Notes: a model not told the origin generated them from the letters alone. Positions 47,317-58,657 are shown, counted from the first letter of the stretch. The stretch: DNA of 64,000 nucleotides from Adenophora triphylla var. japonica (GCA_022495995.1 JAFEMH010002095.1:1-64000), one strand, 5' to 3'. Numbers and translations: made by a program.

Positions 47317-50240
47317 ATGCATGGTCCAACAACAAAGAGGGGATAGACTAGGGGCTACCTATCTCTAAAATAGTCTTTTAGTCAACCTTTGTAGGTTCTA
47401 GTATTTTTCTTTTACCTAAGTCCATCTTGGACACTTGTCGGTTTTGTCCACCTCGAATGTTGTGGAAAGATAGCTTAACTATCATTTAAAATTTATATAT
47501 ATATAAGTCTTTCTTCTTTTCTTGCTAGACTCGAGACATCACTTGCACACCCACGTTACGCTTATTTGAAATGGTTTTATCCTAGATGATCACTTGTGCT
47601 GCTCAACCACTAATTCTTTGAAATGATTAATATTTAAATTAATTGGAGTGAGAAAATCAATTGATATCCCTCTCAAATTGGGGCTTACCAACTCCCCATC
47701 TTGCATCTCATATGCTCACATCCCTTTCATCAGCCTCATCATCTCGTTGTTCGATGAATTTGCACGGTTCTTTTCTCATTTAAAGCTTAAGCAAGCAATG
47801 AAGACTTAATCTCAGGTCATCCGGTAGGGATTGCGGTTGAAGCCTTTCACCCATAGGAAAGCCATTACCTCACCCTCACTAAACAATACCCTTTCATTTC
47901 AAGATCGGCATGTTTTGAAACCCTGTTTAGCCATCACCTTTGCTCCTTATTGAGAGAAGTCCAAGCAACGCCAAAGAAGTTAGCGTCGAGAGTCGGCGAT
48001 GCATAAAATGTTCAAGTTGTGAAGGAAGGAAAGATAATTCTCAACTCCTCAAAGAGGCCTTCCGAATTCTCAAAAGAATGATTTTAAAATCCTCACAATC
48101 TCGGATATAATTCCAAGCTCATCAGGAAGCCTTCCAAAAAAAAAAAAAGAAAAAAAAAGAGGCTCTCCAATGATCAAAAAGGAGCCCGAATTCTCGCAAG
48201 TTCACAAAAGTTCTCGATAGCTTGGACTTCCTCTTATCATTACCTTAAACCAATCCCAAGCCATCCTCTTAATTTTAGAGGATACTCCCATCACCATTAC
48301 CCTCGCCTTTGGCCAAGGTCAAAATTTGACCTCTCATCCTTAGGGGCAATCAATCTTTCCTGCCATAGATTTTCCAAACACATCCCTGCAAGCCAACCTC
48401 TTATCTTTAGAGGTTCAGTCAGCAAAAGGCCCAGCCGACCCCTCACTTTAAGAGGTCATAACTCCCAAAATTACCCGATGGCCGATCGAAGCCCGGAAAC
48501 CCAGCTGCAATTCCTATCAGATAGCAATTTCATCGTAATCAAATTAATATTTCATTGCTTGCTTAAATTGGAATCTAATCCATCTTGGTTCAAAATCATC
48601 AAGCAAAGATTGTGCAAATTCAAATCTGATGTGAGCATAATTCATTTCTACTCCACAAACACTTGCCGTGGATGTCCCACTGGGGCTTCGCATCCGTGTC
48701 TTTCATGGACACTCTAAGGAGATATGTTATTCAATCCTCCAAATCCTCAAAATCCCCAAAGGTCCTCAGATCCTCGAATTTCAACATTCGTTCTCTTTTC
48801 ATTCGGGATAGGCCCGAACTACGGCGACCTGAGCTCTTCATAATGGAGGGAACGTAGGCAACCAGAAATGATCCGGTCGAAATCACAAACAAATCTCAAA
48901 AAAAAAAATCCGGTCTCATCAAAGATCGTCCCTATACACTTTCCGTTCTTCCGAGCTTGATTCTCGATATCAGTTGATTTTCTCCTCGTGATTAATCAAA
49001 ATATCTGTTCATATCAGATTTAGGAGTTGAATAAACCGAACATTAACAAAGGGTTTTAAGCAGCCTTGTGATCATCATGAATAAGACAAGTTTTCAAGTG
49101 TCTCGACAAGTCTTCTCTCTCTCCATCATAGGGAAATAGAGCCAAACACTGTCTTTCTGTCAGCAGGGGCTTCCATACAATTTTCCACACCTTGTGATGC
49201 TTATACTCTCTCAAAAGAGTCAAACCTAAAGCGAGAGTGTCATACACAAATTCGGGAGACATTCCCACCTTTCAAAAGATATGCCCCTGCACGTAAACAT
49301 TTCTGAGTCTTGTCCAAGTGACTGGTTGACTAAGGTCTGAAAAGATGGGTGCCTCCTCTGTAAGACTACTCTGAATTTCTTCACGCTGGGGCTTGCTAAG
49401 CGGTTCTCCCAGGTTCTCCTGTATCAGCTCTTCAAGCTGGGGCTTCTATAGTCATCTTTGGGTCCACATTAAGTTTTTCACTACGAGATAGATTCGATCT
49501 TTGTCAGATTATTTTCAGGATTGCTTTGCATTACCAATCAGATTGGGACTCTGCTAATGACAACGAGATTATAAGATTGGGGCTTCGCCAAGTCGCTTCT
49601 TCAAAATCTGGACTTTGCCTACCCAGTTCTTCAGACCGAGGCTTTGCCAAAGAAGGGATCTTTCCTCGCTTTAATAGGATCCGGGGGCTTTGTCAAGTTG
49701 GTCCTTTGGATCTGAATTTTATCAAGTCACAAGAAAGGTCTAGTCACATCAACAACTAGATTTTCAGCTTCAGAACTTGGTACATAGCAGCTTCCCGTAG
49801 CATCGGGATTTAAGATCTGGGTTTCTCCCTGCATTAGCAATTTCATCAAATCATTCCCCGAGCAAAGTTTCGGCCGAAGTCACAGCTCACCCAAATGAAA
49901 GAAGCTTCAGTCATACCAACGTGCCCTAGAGCCTGTCAGCATTAGCTTCAAATGACTAAGAGTGAGAGGGAAATCTTCAACCAAGACCCGGGATCCGAAT
50001 CCAATCTCATCAAGATTGAGGTCCATGTGATACTGTAAAAAAAAACAGTCAAACCTCGGGTGACTCCCAAATACCGTCAAACCATCAAAGACCATCCCCA
50101 GCAGTTTTTGAACTACGTCCAGGCTTGATTCCCACTCGGGATACGTAGGTAGCCTACCATAGGTCCAGCCGCTTGACCAACACGGTCACCCTTTTCCCCG
50201 ATAATCATCGAGAATGCCCTCAAATAGTCTCCCTCAACCT
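47317..50240 (+). other. long non-coding 3' region of Tat-type element
   Basis: No domain is recognisable on either strand. Near 48812 and again near 50115 there is a variant of the word gaactacg...gatacgtagg that recurs at 51140, just ahead of the 3' LTR. A-rich runs occur near 48135-48165 and 48898. Confidence 0.65.
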
Positions 50241-50244
50241 CGAT

Positions 50245-50553
50245 TTAGGTTCATACTCCTGAACTGAAACCCCGACTTAGGATCATACTCCTGAACTAGG
50301 TCCCCATTTAGGTTCATACTCCTGAACTGAAACCCCGACTTAGGATCATACTCCTGAACTAGGTCCCCATTTAGGTTCATACTCCTGAACTGAAACCCCG
50401 ACTTAGGTTTATACTCCTGAACTGAGTCCCCACTTAGGTCCATACTCCTGAACTAAATTCTCATACTCCTGAACTAAATTCTCATTTAGGTTCATACTCC
50501 TGAACTAAATTCTCATTTAGGTTCATACTTCTGAACTAAACCTCAGCTTAGGT
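50245..50553. repeat. tandem array 1, 31-32-bp unit
   Basis: About nine to ten units of the form ttaggttcatactcctgaac occur, with two alternating versions making a 63-bp higher-order repeat at the left end and shorter diverged units at the right. Confidence 0.9.
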
Positions 50554-50707
50554 TCATCCCCAACGAAAGTTAACGGAATTCCGGCCCCTTCAAATGAAGT
50601 CCACCAAAAGACTGTCTATCCCCTCGGAATCTGTCCCCAACAAAAGGATACGAACATTGAAGGAAATCATTCCAAAACAAGTTGATACCTCCAGATCACC
50701 CTTTTTC

Positions 50708-50821
50708 AAGGTTCGAGGCACCTAAGACGCCATCATCAAGGTTCGAGGCACCTAAGACGCCATCATCCAGGTTCGAGGCACCTAAAACGCCATTATTAAG
50801 GTTTGGGCACCTAAAACGCTA
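50708..50821. repeat. tandem array 2, 30-bp unit
   Basis: Four units of aaggttcgaggcacctaaga plus cgccatcatc start at 50708, 50738, 50768 and 50798; the last has a short deletion. Confidence 0.92.
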
Positions 50822-50889
50822 TCACACACAACACTAGGAAAGCGATAAATCGCAATCATCCCCTAATTCGACAAACCGAAATCATTACC

Positions 50890-51123
50890 AGGGTGACTTC
50901 CCAAAAATAGTCAGATCATAGGGTGACTTCCCAAAAATAGTCAGATCTTAGGGTGACTTCCCAAAAATAGTCAGATCTTAAGGTGACTTCCCAAAAATAG
51001 TCAGATCATAGGGTGACTTCCCAAAAATAGTCAGATCATAGGGCGACTTCCCAAAAATAGTCAGATCTTAGGGTGGCTTCCCAAAAATAGTCAAATCTTA
51101 GGTTGACATCCTAAAATAGTCAT
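50890..51123. repeat. tandem array 3, 30-bp unit
   Basis: Eight units of agggtgacttcccaaaaata plus gtcagatcat repeat every 30 bp. The first six are almost identical and the last two are diverged. Confidence 0.93.
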
Positions 51124-51279
51124 TCCAGGGTCAAAGACCCGAACTACGACCGGCTTGATTCCCACTAAGGATACGTAGGTAGCCTATTAAATAGGTTCAG
51201 CCACTCGATCACTTGATCATCCTGTCAAATTTGGAGCCTTACTCTTATCGACGACCCCGCTTACTTCGAAAGCGCCGTC

Positions 51280-51292
51280 GCCGAGGGGCTAC
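51280..51292 (+). other. probable polypurine tract of Tat-type element
   Basis: The stretch gccgaggggctac lies immediately before the 3' LTR start TGTAAG. It is short and contains pyrimidines, so the assignment rests mainly on position. Confidence 0.55.
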
Positions 51293-52947
51293 TGTAAGTA
51301 CTCCAATTTGAGTTGTTAGCATTTTCGTTAGAAAATTAACGGAAGTTTTAACATTCCTAACATTTCTAACATTTCTAACCAACCAAGGGTAGATTAGGGT
51401 TTGCCATTTAAAGATAAACCAAGGAAAGAATCTCAAAAAGCAAAAGAAATTGGAAAAATTCGAATTGGGCAAGTTGAAAAACATAAACTGCTGGATTTTT
51501 GAATTTTATTCTTCCTGTTCAAAGCCTGGAGCAGCATTTAATGCACCAGGCACGTTTACAATACCCTCCGCGCAGATCCTATTGACATTTCCAGAGGCCT
51601 ATAAATTGAACCCTCCTCTCTCAGTTTACACAACACAATTGGCTCATAGAAGCTGTATTCTGGCGAAAAATAGGGAGAAAACAGTGGGAATTCACTAGAA
51701 TTGCCAACATTTTCTCTTCAATCTTTCCCAAACCCCACTCACTCAAAATACTTTCAAAACACTCTCATACATACTCTCATACATACACCAATCCAAGCTC
51801 AAATCACCCCTTAGGAGGAGGATTAGAGAGAAAACATAGAGGACTTAAGTGTTATCTACTTGTTTTCTCTTTGACCAACTCTATCATCAAACCCTAAACA
51901 CATTCAATCCTTGAATCCACCCAAAAACAAATCCAAACACCAAATCTTGATACTCCTCAAGTCAAACACCAAATCTTGATACTCCTCAAGTCAAATTCCA
52001 AGCCTAGGAAGATAGGGTGTCACCATTGGTAAAGCCCTCCTTCTCTAAACCCTAAAACTCCCTTTTAACTTCTTGTTCATCTTGTTCTTCATACTTTGAT
52101 TTACTTTATGTCTAATTTAACTTAAATCTTGACCTAAGATGGTCATCTTGAAGTTCATCTTCATGAATGACCATCTCAAATGGTCCACATTTTAAATTTC
52201 TAGTTGATTTTTCTCTTTAATTTCATCTCTACAAAATTCCCCTTCCCAAGCAAATGAAATGCTTAAGTCCTAATGTACCCCAAGGATGGTTTGATATAGT
52301 AGATCACCACTAAAATTTCTAGTGACTACTAATCAAAACCTAGGGAAATGGGGACAAGCATGGATGCAAAACCCCCTTTAAAATTATGTTTTCCTTCTTG
52401 AGAAGTTGCTGTCCAGTAGCAATTTTCTAAGACCTCAGTCCATTGTCTAATTTTTTGGACACAGATAAACTTGGAATTTGGTGTTGACTACAAAATACTT
52501 TTTGTATCCAAAATCCAGAGATTTCCAGACATATTTTTACTTTATTTTTTGCGTGAGTAAAACTCCATTTTTCAAATTTTATTTTAAAGGTCAGTTCATC
52601 AGTCTCTGGAAGTCTAGATTTCACATCTGAGATTTCCAGAAGGTTTTGGGTCCTCAAATCTTCTCCAAAATAGAAAATTATTTCACAGAAACCTTATTTG
52701 AGGTGTTTTTAACAACTTTCATTCCCGGACTTTTCCCAGATTAAGAGATTTTAAAGCTCTAAAGTCCATTTCAAAATCAAGTGTCCACTGCCTTTTTCAT
52801 TCTGGCAGAAGTGATTTTCAACTTTAAAAGGTCTTTTGAGTACCAAATCTCAACCCAAAAATCATCCAAAAAATTATGGGATCTATCCAAAGTCTTACAA
52901 AGAGTTCCCAATTTTTACTTTTCTCAGTTTCAACTTATTTTGGCCAA

Positions 52948-52993
<46 letters not shown>

Positions 52994-53232
52994 CAAATGG
53001 TTTTTAGCTTGGAAGACTCGTTTTACGAGGCATTCCGGGTGCACACTAACGTCCTTCCCGGCATGTAACGTGACCTCCGAACCAAAATCTCTAATCTCGG
53101 GCATTTTTCAAAGTTTTGGCCCTTAAAACAAAAATGGCGTGGCGACTCCGGTCTTTTCGATTAGTTTTTCAAAGAAACGAAAAATTTCAAAGTTAAACCT
53201 TTTCGGAAAAATTTTGGTGGCACATCATCACA
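51293..53232 (+). repeat. 3' LTR of Tat-type element
   Basis: It is 1940 bp long and matches 41674-43597 end to end. Differences are few and include the longer AC microsatellite. Confidence 0.95.
52952..52992. repeat. AC microsatellite in 3' LTR
   Basis: About 41 bp of AC repeat, twice the length in the sister LTR, so slippage happened after insertion. Confidence 0.9.
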
Positions 53233-53237
53233 CTCTT

Positions 53238-55451
53238 GCATGGCATGTATCCAAAAATTATCTTTTAAAGCTTCAGAAATATTTTTGGGTTCTAAAGAAA
53301 AACAAAACAGGAATATTTTACCTTGTGGTATGTGGTGGACATGCACACATACCTTGCCATTTCACGGTTACTAATGTGTCCTTTATTTCTTGTTCGTACC
53401 CCTTCACTTGCTTCTCCAATGATTTGAGATGAAGGATGATCTCTTCTGATTCTAGCTGGTGGATCCCTTCTCAAATTTTCATGCACATGAGCATCATCAT
53501 CTGACTGTTCCTCCTTTTCAGTTGCTGGACTGGACTTGGGTGATACCGGAGATGCTATCCCTTCTGTGGCAACACTTGGGCCAGCACCTGGGGTATCACT
53601 TACTTGATTTTGATCCTCCAGTTCTTCCAGCAATATCAATGGAGATTCCTGTACTCCATCACCTGCAACACTTGCTAAATCATCAAAAACAACGTTAATT
53701 GATTCCTGAATGGTTTTTATCCTAAGGTTATAAACCCTGTATGCTCGACTGTCCTGAGCATACCCAAGAAATATAGCCTTATCACTTTTAGAGTCAAATT
53801 TAGCTAAGTAATCCCGATCATTTAGAACATAACACACACACCCAAATGTATGAAAATAATGAAACTTTGGTATCCTACCATTCAAAATTTCATAAGGTGT
53901 CATTCTAGTACCGGATCTTAGAAAAACTCTATTGGCCGTGTGACAAGCTGTGTTTAAGGCCTCAGCCCAAAATCTTTTTGAAATTCTTTTTGAAAACAAC
54001 ATCACACGTGCCATCTCAAGTAAGGTCCTGTTTTTCCTTTCAGCCACCCCATTTTGTTGAGGTGTTTTGGGAGCAGAAAACTCATCTTTAATTCCTTTTA
54101 ATTCACAAAAAGTAAAGAACAATGAATTATCAAACTCCATTCCATGATCAGACCTTATTCGCATGATAAGAGCAGAAAACATGTTTTTGATTTTAGCATG
54201 TAAGATCTTAAACTTTTCAAAAGTTTCTGATTTTTCTTTCAAAAAATATACCCAAGTAAATCTAGAAAAATCATCAACTATTACAAAAGTATATTTCTTA
54301 CCACCTAAACTGTCTACCTCCACTGGACCCATTAAATTCATATGCATCAATTGAAAACAGTGAGTTGTCCCAGAATACTCCTCATTATGTTGGGTAGCAC
54401 TATGGGTAGCACGTGTTTGTTTACCCTTGAGACAATCTTCACATATGATTTTCGTACTTATGTCCAGACTAGGTATACCTCTTATAGCTTCAGCATTAAT
54501 GAGTTTCACAATGTTTCGAAAATGGACATGACCCAACTTTTGATGCCATAAGGTAGCATCATCAACCCTCACAGAATGACATACTTGTTTATCCTCAACA
54601 AGATAACAGTTATTACTTGACCTAGTACCAGTCATAACACAGTTATTGGTACAATAAAAAACTTCACAAGTATTTTTATTGAATTTCACTTCAAGGTTGT
54701 CATCACAAAGTTGGATAATACTAATTAAATTAGTTACAAGTCCATCAACATGCAAAACATTTTTCAAAGCAGGAAATCCAGGTATATTTAAAATCCCCTT
54801 TTCTACTATATTACTCTTGCCACCACCACCATATGTTACACTACCATCTTGAATAGGTTCATATTCCTTTAAAAACATTTTTGTTCCAGTCATATGACGA
54901 GAACAACCACTATCAAAATACCATGAACCTTCAAAATTAGTTTTTAAGGCAGTGCATACAACATCACATATCAGATTAGACTTAGGTTTCCATACTTTCC
55001 TACTTTGATAATTTTTCTTCTGACTGATAGTGATATCTGACGTGCTAGGCAACACTTCAGGTATCACACAGGAACTGGACTGTTTCTTTAAGAGAGTTTT
55101 ACAATCATTTTTCAAATGTCCAGTAGAGTAACAGTAGTTACATATTTTTACCTTGTCAGAAGACTTATCAGAAGATATTAGTTCAACATGGTCTCTTTCT
55201 TTAACAAAAACTACCTTATCTTCCTTATTAGCCAAAGTAGATGTAATAGCATTTAAAGACTCTTGAAAACCCATACCTGCCTTGAGTGGTTTGCTCAACC
55301 CAAGAATTGCATCTAACTTGGAAGAACTCGTGTTGAGTTTCTTAAATGTGGCCTCGGCTAGAGTAAGCTTGGCCTTGACTTTATCCAGCTCCACATCCTT
55401 TTTTGTGAGTTGCACTTCCAATCTAATCAAGCCATCAGTCAGGTCTTGAAC
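53238..55451 (-). pseudogene. SIRE protease-integrase segment, interrupted by Tat-type element
   Basis: The frame is open from 55451 to about 53350. It has a coiled-coil-like start (RLEVQLTKKDVELDKVKAK), a second knuckle CNYCYSTGHLKNDC near 55130, protease WYFDSGCSRHMTG near 54910 and pre-integrase LWHQKLGHVHF near 54540. In the integrase core the first catalytic Asp is replaced: HMNLMGP at 54336-54338 (AAT). The second, in IRSDHGMEF, and the Glu in GVAERKNRTL are intact. A frameshift near 53350 precedes EPKNISEALKDNFWIHAMQE at the insertion joint. Even without the nested insertion, the integrase would be catalytically dead. Confidence 0.92.
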
Positions 55452-56854
55452 CTATTTGGACAGAGAGATCACCTTCTTGTTCTCTTTCTTCCATTCGTCC
55501 ACCAATTCTTTACAAAGGTTCTTAAGACCACAAATGAGTTCATCCTTGCTGAACTCCTTACTTTGTTCACCCTCTTGTGAACTACCTGCATCCATGTTAA
55601 CAGAACCCACAAAACAAACAGCATTTATCAAATTTAAATCTGTATACCTGTTGGATGATATCTCAGGTGCTATCCCACTTTGGATATCACCTGGGGTATC
55701 ACTGATGTAATCCGAGTCACAATTTGTGACCACCATTGCCGTTTGATCCAATCTTCGCATTGATTGGTCTCCTCATCCTCATTGTCACTGAGTGAAACCC
55801 ATAGGTTCTTTCCCATCTTCCTTAGAGTGTTAGCACACTCGTTTGAGTAATGACCCCATCCAGAGCAAGCATGACATTGGATTGATTCAAGATATTTTGG
55901 ATCAGATCTGGATTGATCTGATGATGCTCTCCTTATGGGACCACCTTTCTGAGTAGATGGAAATGTTCTCTTTGGCATTGAATTGTACACCTTGATTTGT
56001 TGCTCTTTAGCCTTCACCTGCACATTTTCTTTGTTAAATTTTCTCACCATTGAGTTATACTTCCTAGTAAGTAAAGCAACACTGGCATCTTCACCTAATT
56101 CCTCAAAAATTTCGTCATCCTCATTAGTTGAACCACTAGAGGATTGAACTTTTAAAGCAACACTCTTGCCTTTAGAAGCTTCACTTTGCTCAGCAAGGTT
56201 TGACTCAAAATTTTTTAAAATGCTCATTAAGGAATTGATGTCCATAGTAGAAAGATTGTGAGCCTCTTCTATAGATGAAATCTTTATATTAAAACGCTCA
56301 GGGAGAGTTCTGATAGCCTTTGAAACCAATTGTTTGTTTGTAAAAGGTTCACCTAAAAGTTGACATTCATTAGCAATGTCAAACAAATTTTCAAAATAAG
56401 AGAAAATGGTATCACTTTCACCCATTCTCAACCTTTCAAATTTGCCAGTAAGACCTCTAAGTTTGTTTTCACGCACACTAGAATCACCTTCATAAAATCT
56501 TTGTAAAATATCCCAAGCTTCTTGAGCTGTGGAACTATTTTGAATAAGTTTAAAAATATGCATGTCAACCCACTCAAAGATAGCATTAAGAGCTTTCTCA
56601 TTATAGTTAGCTAGGGTGATCTCTTCATTAGTCCACTCGCCTTCGTGTTTAACTCGAATATCACCATCCTCATCAGGAGGTAACAGTGGAAGAGAGTACC
56701 CATGAACTATAGATCGCCATGCTCGAAGATCAATTGATTTGATATGCGAGCGAAGACGAATTTTCCAATATGCATAATTCGAACCATCTAAAACAGGAAG
56801 ACGTTTTTGGTTTGGATTTGCAGGATCAAAAGCCATGACACCTAGACCAAGCAC
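55452..56854 (-). pseudogene. SIRE gag, one frameshift and one stop
   Basis: The open frame starts 35 bases after the LTR; MAFDPANPNQKRLPVLDG at 56836 is the likelier start than the upstream ATG at 56854. The gag domain shows LDGSNYAYWKIRLRSHIKS, AWDILQRFYEGDSSVRENKL and LTGKFERLRMGESDTIFSYF. The first knuckle CHACSGWGHYSNEC lies near 55840. A one-base frameshift near 55750 shifts to DSDYISDTPGDIQSG, and the frame meets TAG at 55452-55454 before running on into pol. Two knuckles in a long gag are typical of SIRE/Maximus. Confidence 0.9.
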
Positions 56855-56875
56855 TTAGTAATGGCAAGTGACCTA

Positions 56876-56888
56876 CTCTGATACCAAT
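56876..56888 (-). other. primer binding site of SIRE-type element
   Basis: On the minus strand TTGGTATCAGAGT follows the 5' LTR end by one base. It is the Met-tRNA type with one change at the end. Confidence 0.9.
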
Positions 56889-57865
56889 TGAAATTGTCAC
56901 GGCCTGAATCACAAGTGATATCCAAGGTGATAACAGCACCAACGATAGCACTTTGGATAGCACACACACACTTCGAAAATAAAACAATTTTGTAAAAGAG
57001 TTTGCAGCGGAATAAAAACACCAAAATTGTTTTTCTCAAGTTATATAAATATAACTTGAGAGTGCCTCTTAGGCAAGACTTTATAATCACTATAAATGAA
57101 TTTACAAAGCCGAAAATGTTTCCTATAGCTATAACAATTTGTGCTCTATGGAACAAGAGATAAAGAACGGAATCCTATCCTAGCCTTCACACAACTTGAT
57201 ACCAATGTAATCAAGTGCGAAATTACAAGGGAGAAAGGTTTAAAAAGGAACCAAACAAAGAACTCTATCTCTAAGCTTTCGAAGGTGTGAATGTGATGAA
57301 GTAATTTGGCATATATTGGTATATCTTCAAATGAAACCTTCTAAGCTTATTTATAGTCTTCAAATACTTGAAGGCTACTCAATTAACAGCATTGGGGCTG
57401 GTTTTGCATGTTGAGAAAGTGTAGGGAGAGTGGGTGAGGTTGTTCCTCAATTTTAGCTCCCACTTCCTCAATTTTAGCAACCAAGTTGATTTATCTTTAA
57501 GTCATGCTTCCACGCCTTGTACTCCCATGCTTTATCAACCTTATACTTCTTCTATAACTCAGCAACAACTCTTGACCAAGTCTTCACACATTTTATTTGT
57601 TGTTGTCCAAGTTACGAATTTATACATAAAATGTATAAATTATTTTCTTCCAAATTTCACACGTGTCTAGCTCCTTCTTTGATGCTATTGCACTCTGAAA
57701 TATAAACATAAACTATAGACTATACAGATTATATTAGCACATTAGTCCATTAAATAATAAACAAGAAATATACAACTATATAATTTTCAGTACAGGAAAT
57801 CATCTGCGATATCACCTGGACTTTTGGGAAATCATCTACGATATCATCTGCAGTTTACACTAACA
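56889..57865 (-). repeat. 5' LTR of SIRE-type element
   Basis: It is 977 bp long, identical in boundaries to 26638-27614, and followed by the CCTCC duplication at 57866-57870. Confidence 0.95.
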
Positions 57866-58657
57866 CCTCCCCTTCAGTCAGACCAAAGAAAACAGCCAGG
57901 AAGCAAGGTGTCCTGCCCCAAGTCCAAAATATTTCCAGCCCCTTCTACCTCATCCTTCTTACCCAAATCAAAACCTGTTCACAAATCCGCCTCTCAGTTG
58001 GCCAAAGAAAATGCTAAAAGGAGAAAGCTAATTGAGTCAGATATCTCAAATTTTGTCCCCTTCATCCCCAAACAGTTGTTCTCTCACAACTTTCTAACTG
58101 GTGCGATCCCTATAGCTGGTCATGCCTCATGAAGAAAAAGGCACCTACTTCTGCAAATACTGCCAACTAAGTGAGTTTGATGCCTCTTTATCCAAGCAAG
58201 ACCTCTTGAAACTCTACAACCGATACTGTGACTTGCTTCCCAATCTGTGGAATGCCATCTACCTTGCTAAAGATCGGTTGCATTAGGATATGATGGTTCA
58301 TGTTGTGTAGACAAATTTTGCAATGCTATATGAAGTCCAAGACACATTAAAAAAGTCTGACCCCTATCAGTTGGGCATATATGAACTACATGATGATCTA
58401 CTTCCACTCTTTGATGTTAAGCCTATCTCTTTGGGTCCAAGAAGGAATCAGTTGATCAGAAATGTCATGGATCTGATTGAGAATATGTTGGAAGTAGATA
58501 GAGAGTTGCAAGCCGTGGGAAATGTGAATTTAGCAGACTTCTTCTCTTCAGTCCACTCCAATAAAAATAAGTGGACTTTATGAGGATTTGTTTAAGGATG
58601 GTGATGATGCTGATGAAGATGTTTTTGATTATGTGGGTGATGATAGTGAGCATTATA
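57866..58657 (+). pseudogene. ORF-X remnant, right half
   Basis: This resumes ORF-X after the SIRE insertion. One frame reads KSASQLAKENAKRRKLIESD and NFVPFIPKQLFSHNF, then stops at 58130. Another (58323-58583) reads LYEVQDTLKKSDPYQLGIYE, DLIENMLEVDRELQAVGNVN and NLADFFSSVHSNKNKW, followed by an acidic tail (LFKDGDDADEDVFDYVGDD) in a shifted frame. The helical, acidic C-terminus is like that of the SIRE post-pol ORF, but the sequence is different. The joint with 26637 is off by one base, so the gene was already decayed or has decayed since. Confidence 0.5.

Larger units (their letters stand above)
41674..53232 (+). mobile_element. Tat-type gag-only LTR element, TSD CTCTT
   Basis: It is an 11.56-kb element with LTRs 41674-43597 and 51293-53232. 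CTCTT flanks it at 41669-41673 and 53233-53237. It lies at the integrase-RT joint of the SIRE-type element. The interior has a tRNA-type primer site, a leader with A-rich runs, a broken gag, and about 4 kb of non-coding 3' region with three tandem arrays. No protease, RT, RNase H or integrase motif is visible on either strand, so it is non-autonomous. Confidence 0.93.
26638..57865 (-). mobile_element. SIRE/Maximus-type Ty1/copia element with post-pol ORF, host of two nested insertions
   Basis: The terminal LTRs (977 bp each) are flanked by CCTCC at 26633-26637 and 57866-57870. Reading on the minus strand, the order is LTR, Met primer site, gag, protease, integrase, [Tat-type insertion], RT, RNase H, spacer, post-pol ORF [split by Tekay copy B], purine tract, LTR. 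Without the insertions the element is about 10.7 kb, in the SIRE size range. Both reading frames rejoin when an insertion and one duplication are removed. The LTR pair is nearly identical, so the nest is young. Coding is inactivated by a few frameshifts and stops. Confidence 0.93.

Noticed and set aside
50234..50443. Minus-strand ORF with 21-residue repeats
   Set aside because: It is the translation of the 63-bp higher-order form of tandem array 1. The frame is open by chance of repeat length.
50708..51123. 30-bp repeats as a possible CRISPR-like array
   Set aside because: The units are directly adjacent with no unique spacers, inside a plant retrotransposon. They are ordinary tandem repeats.
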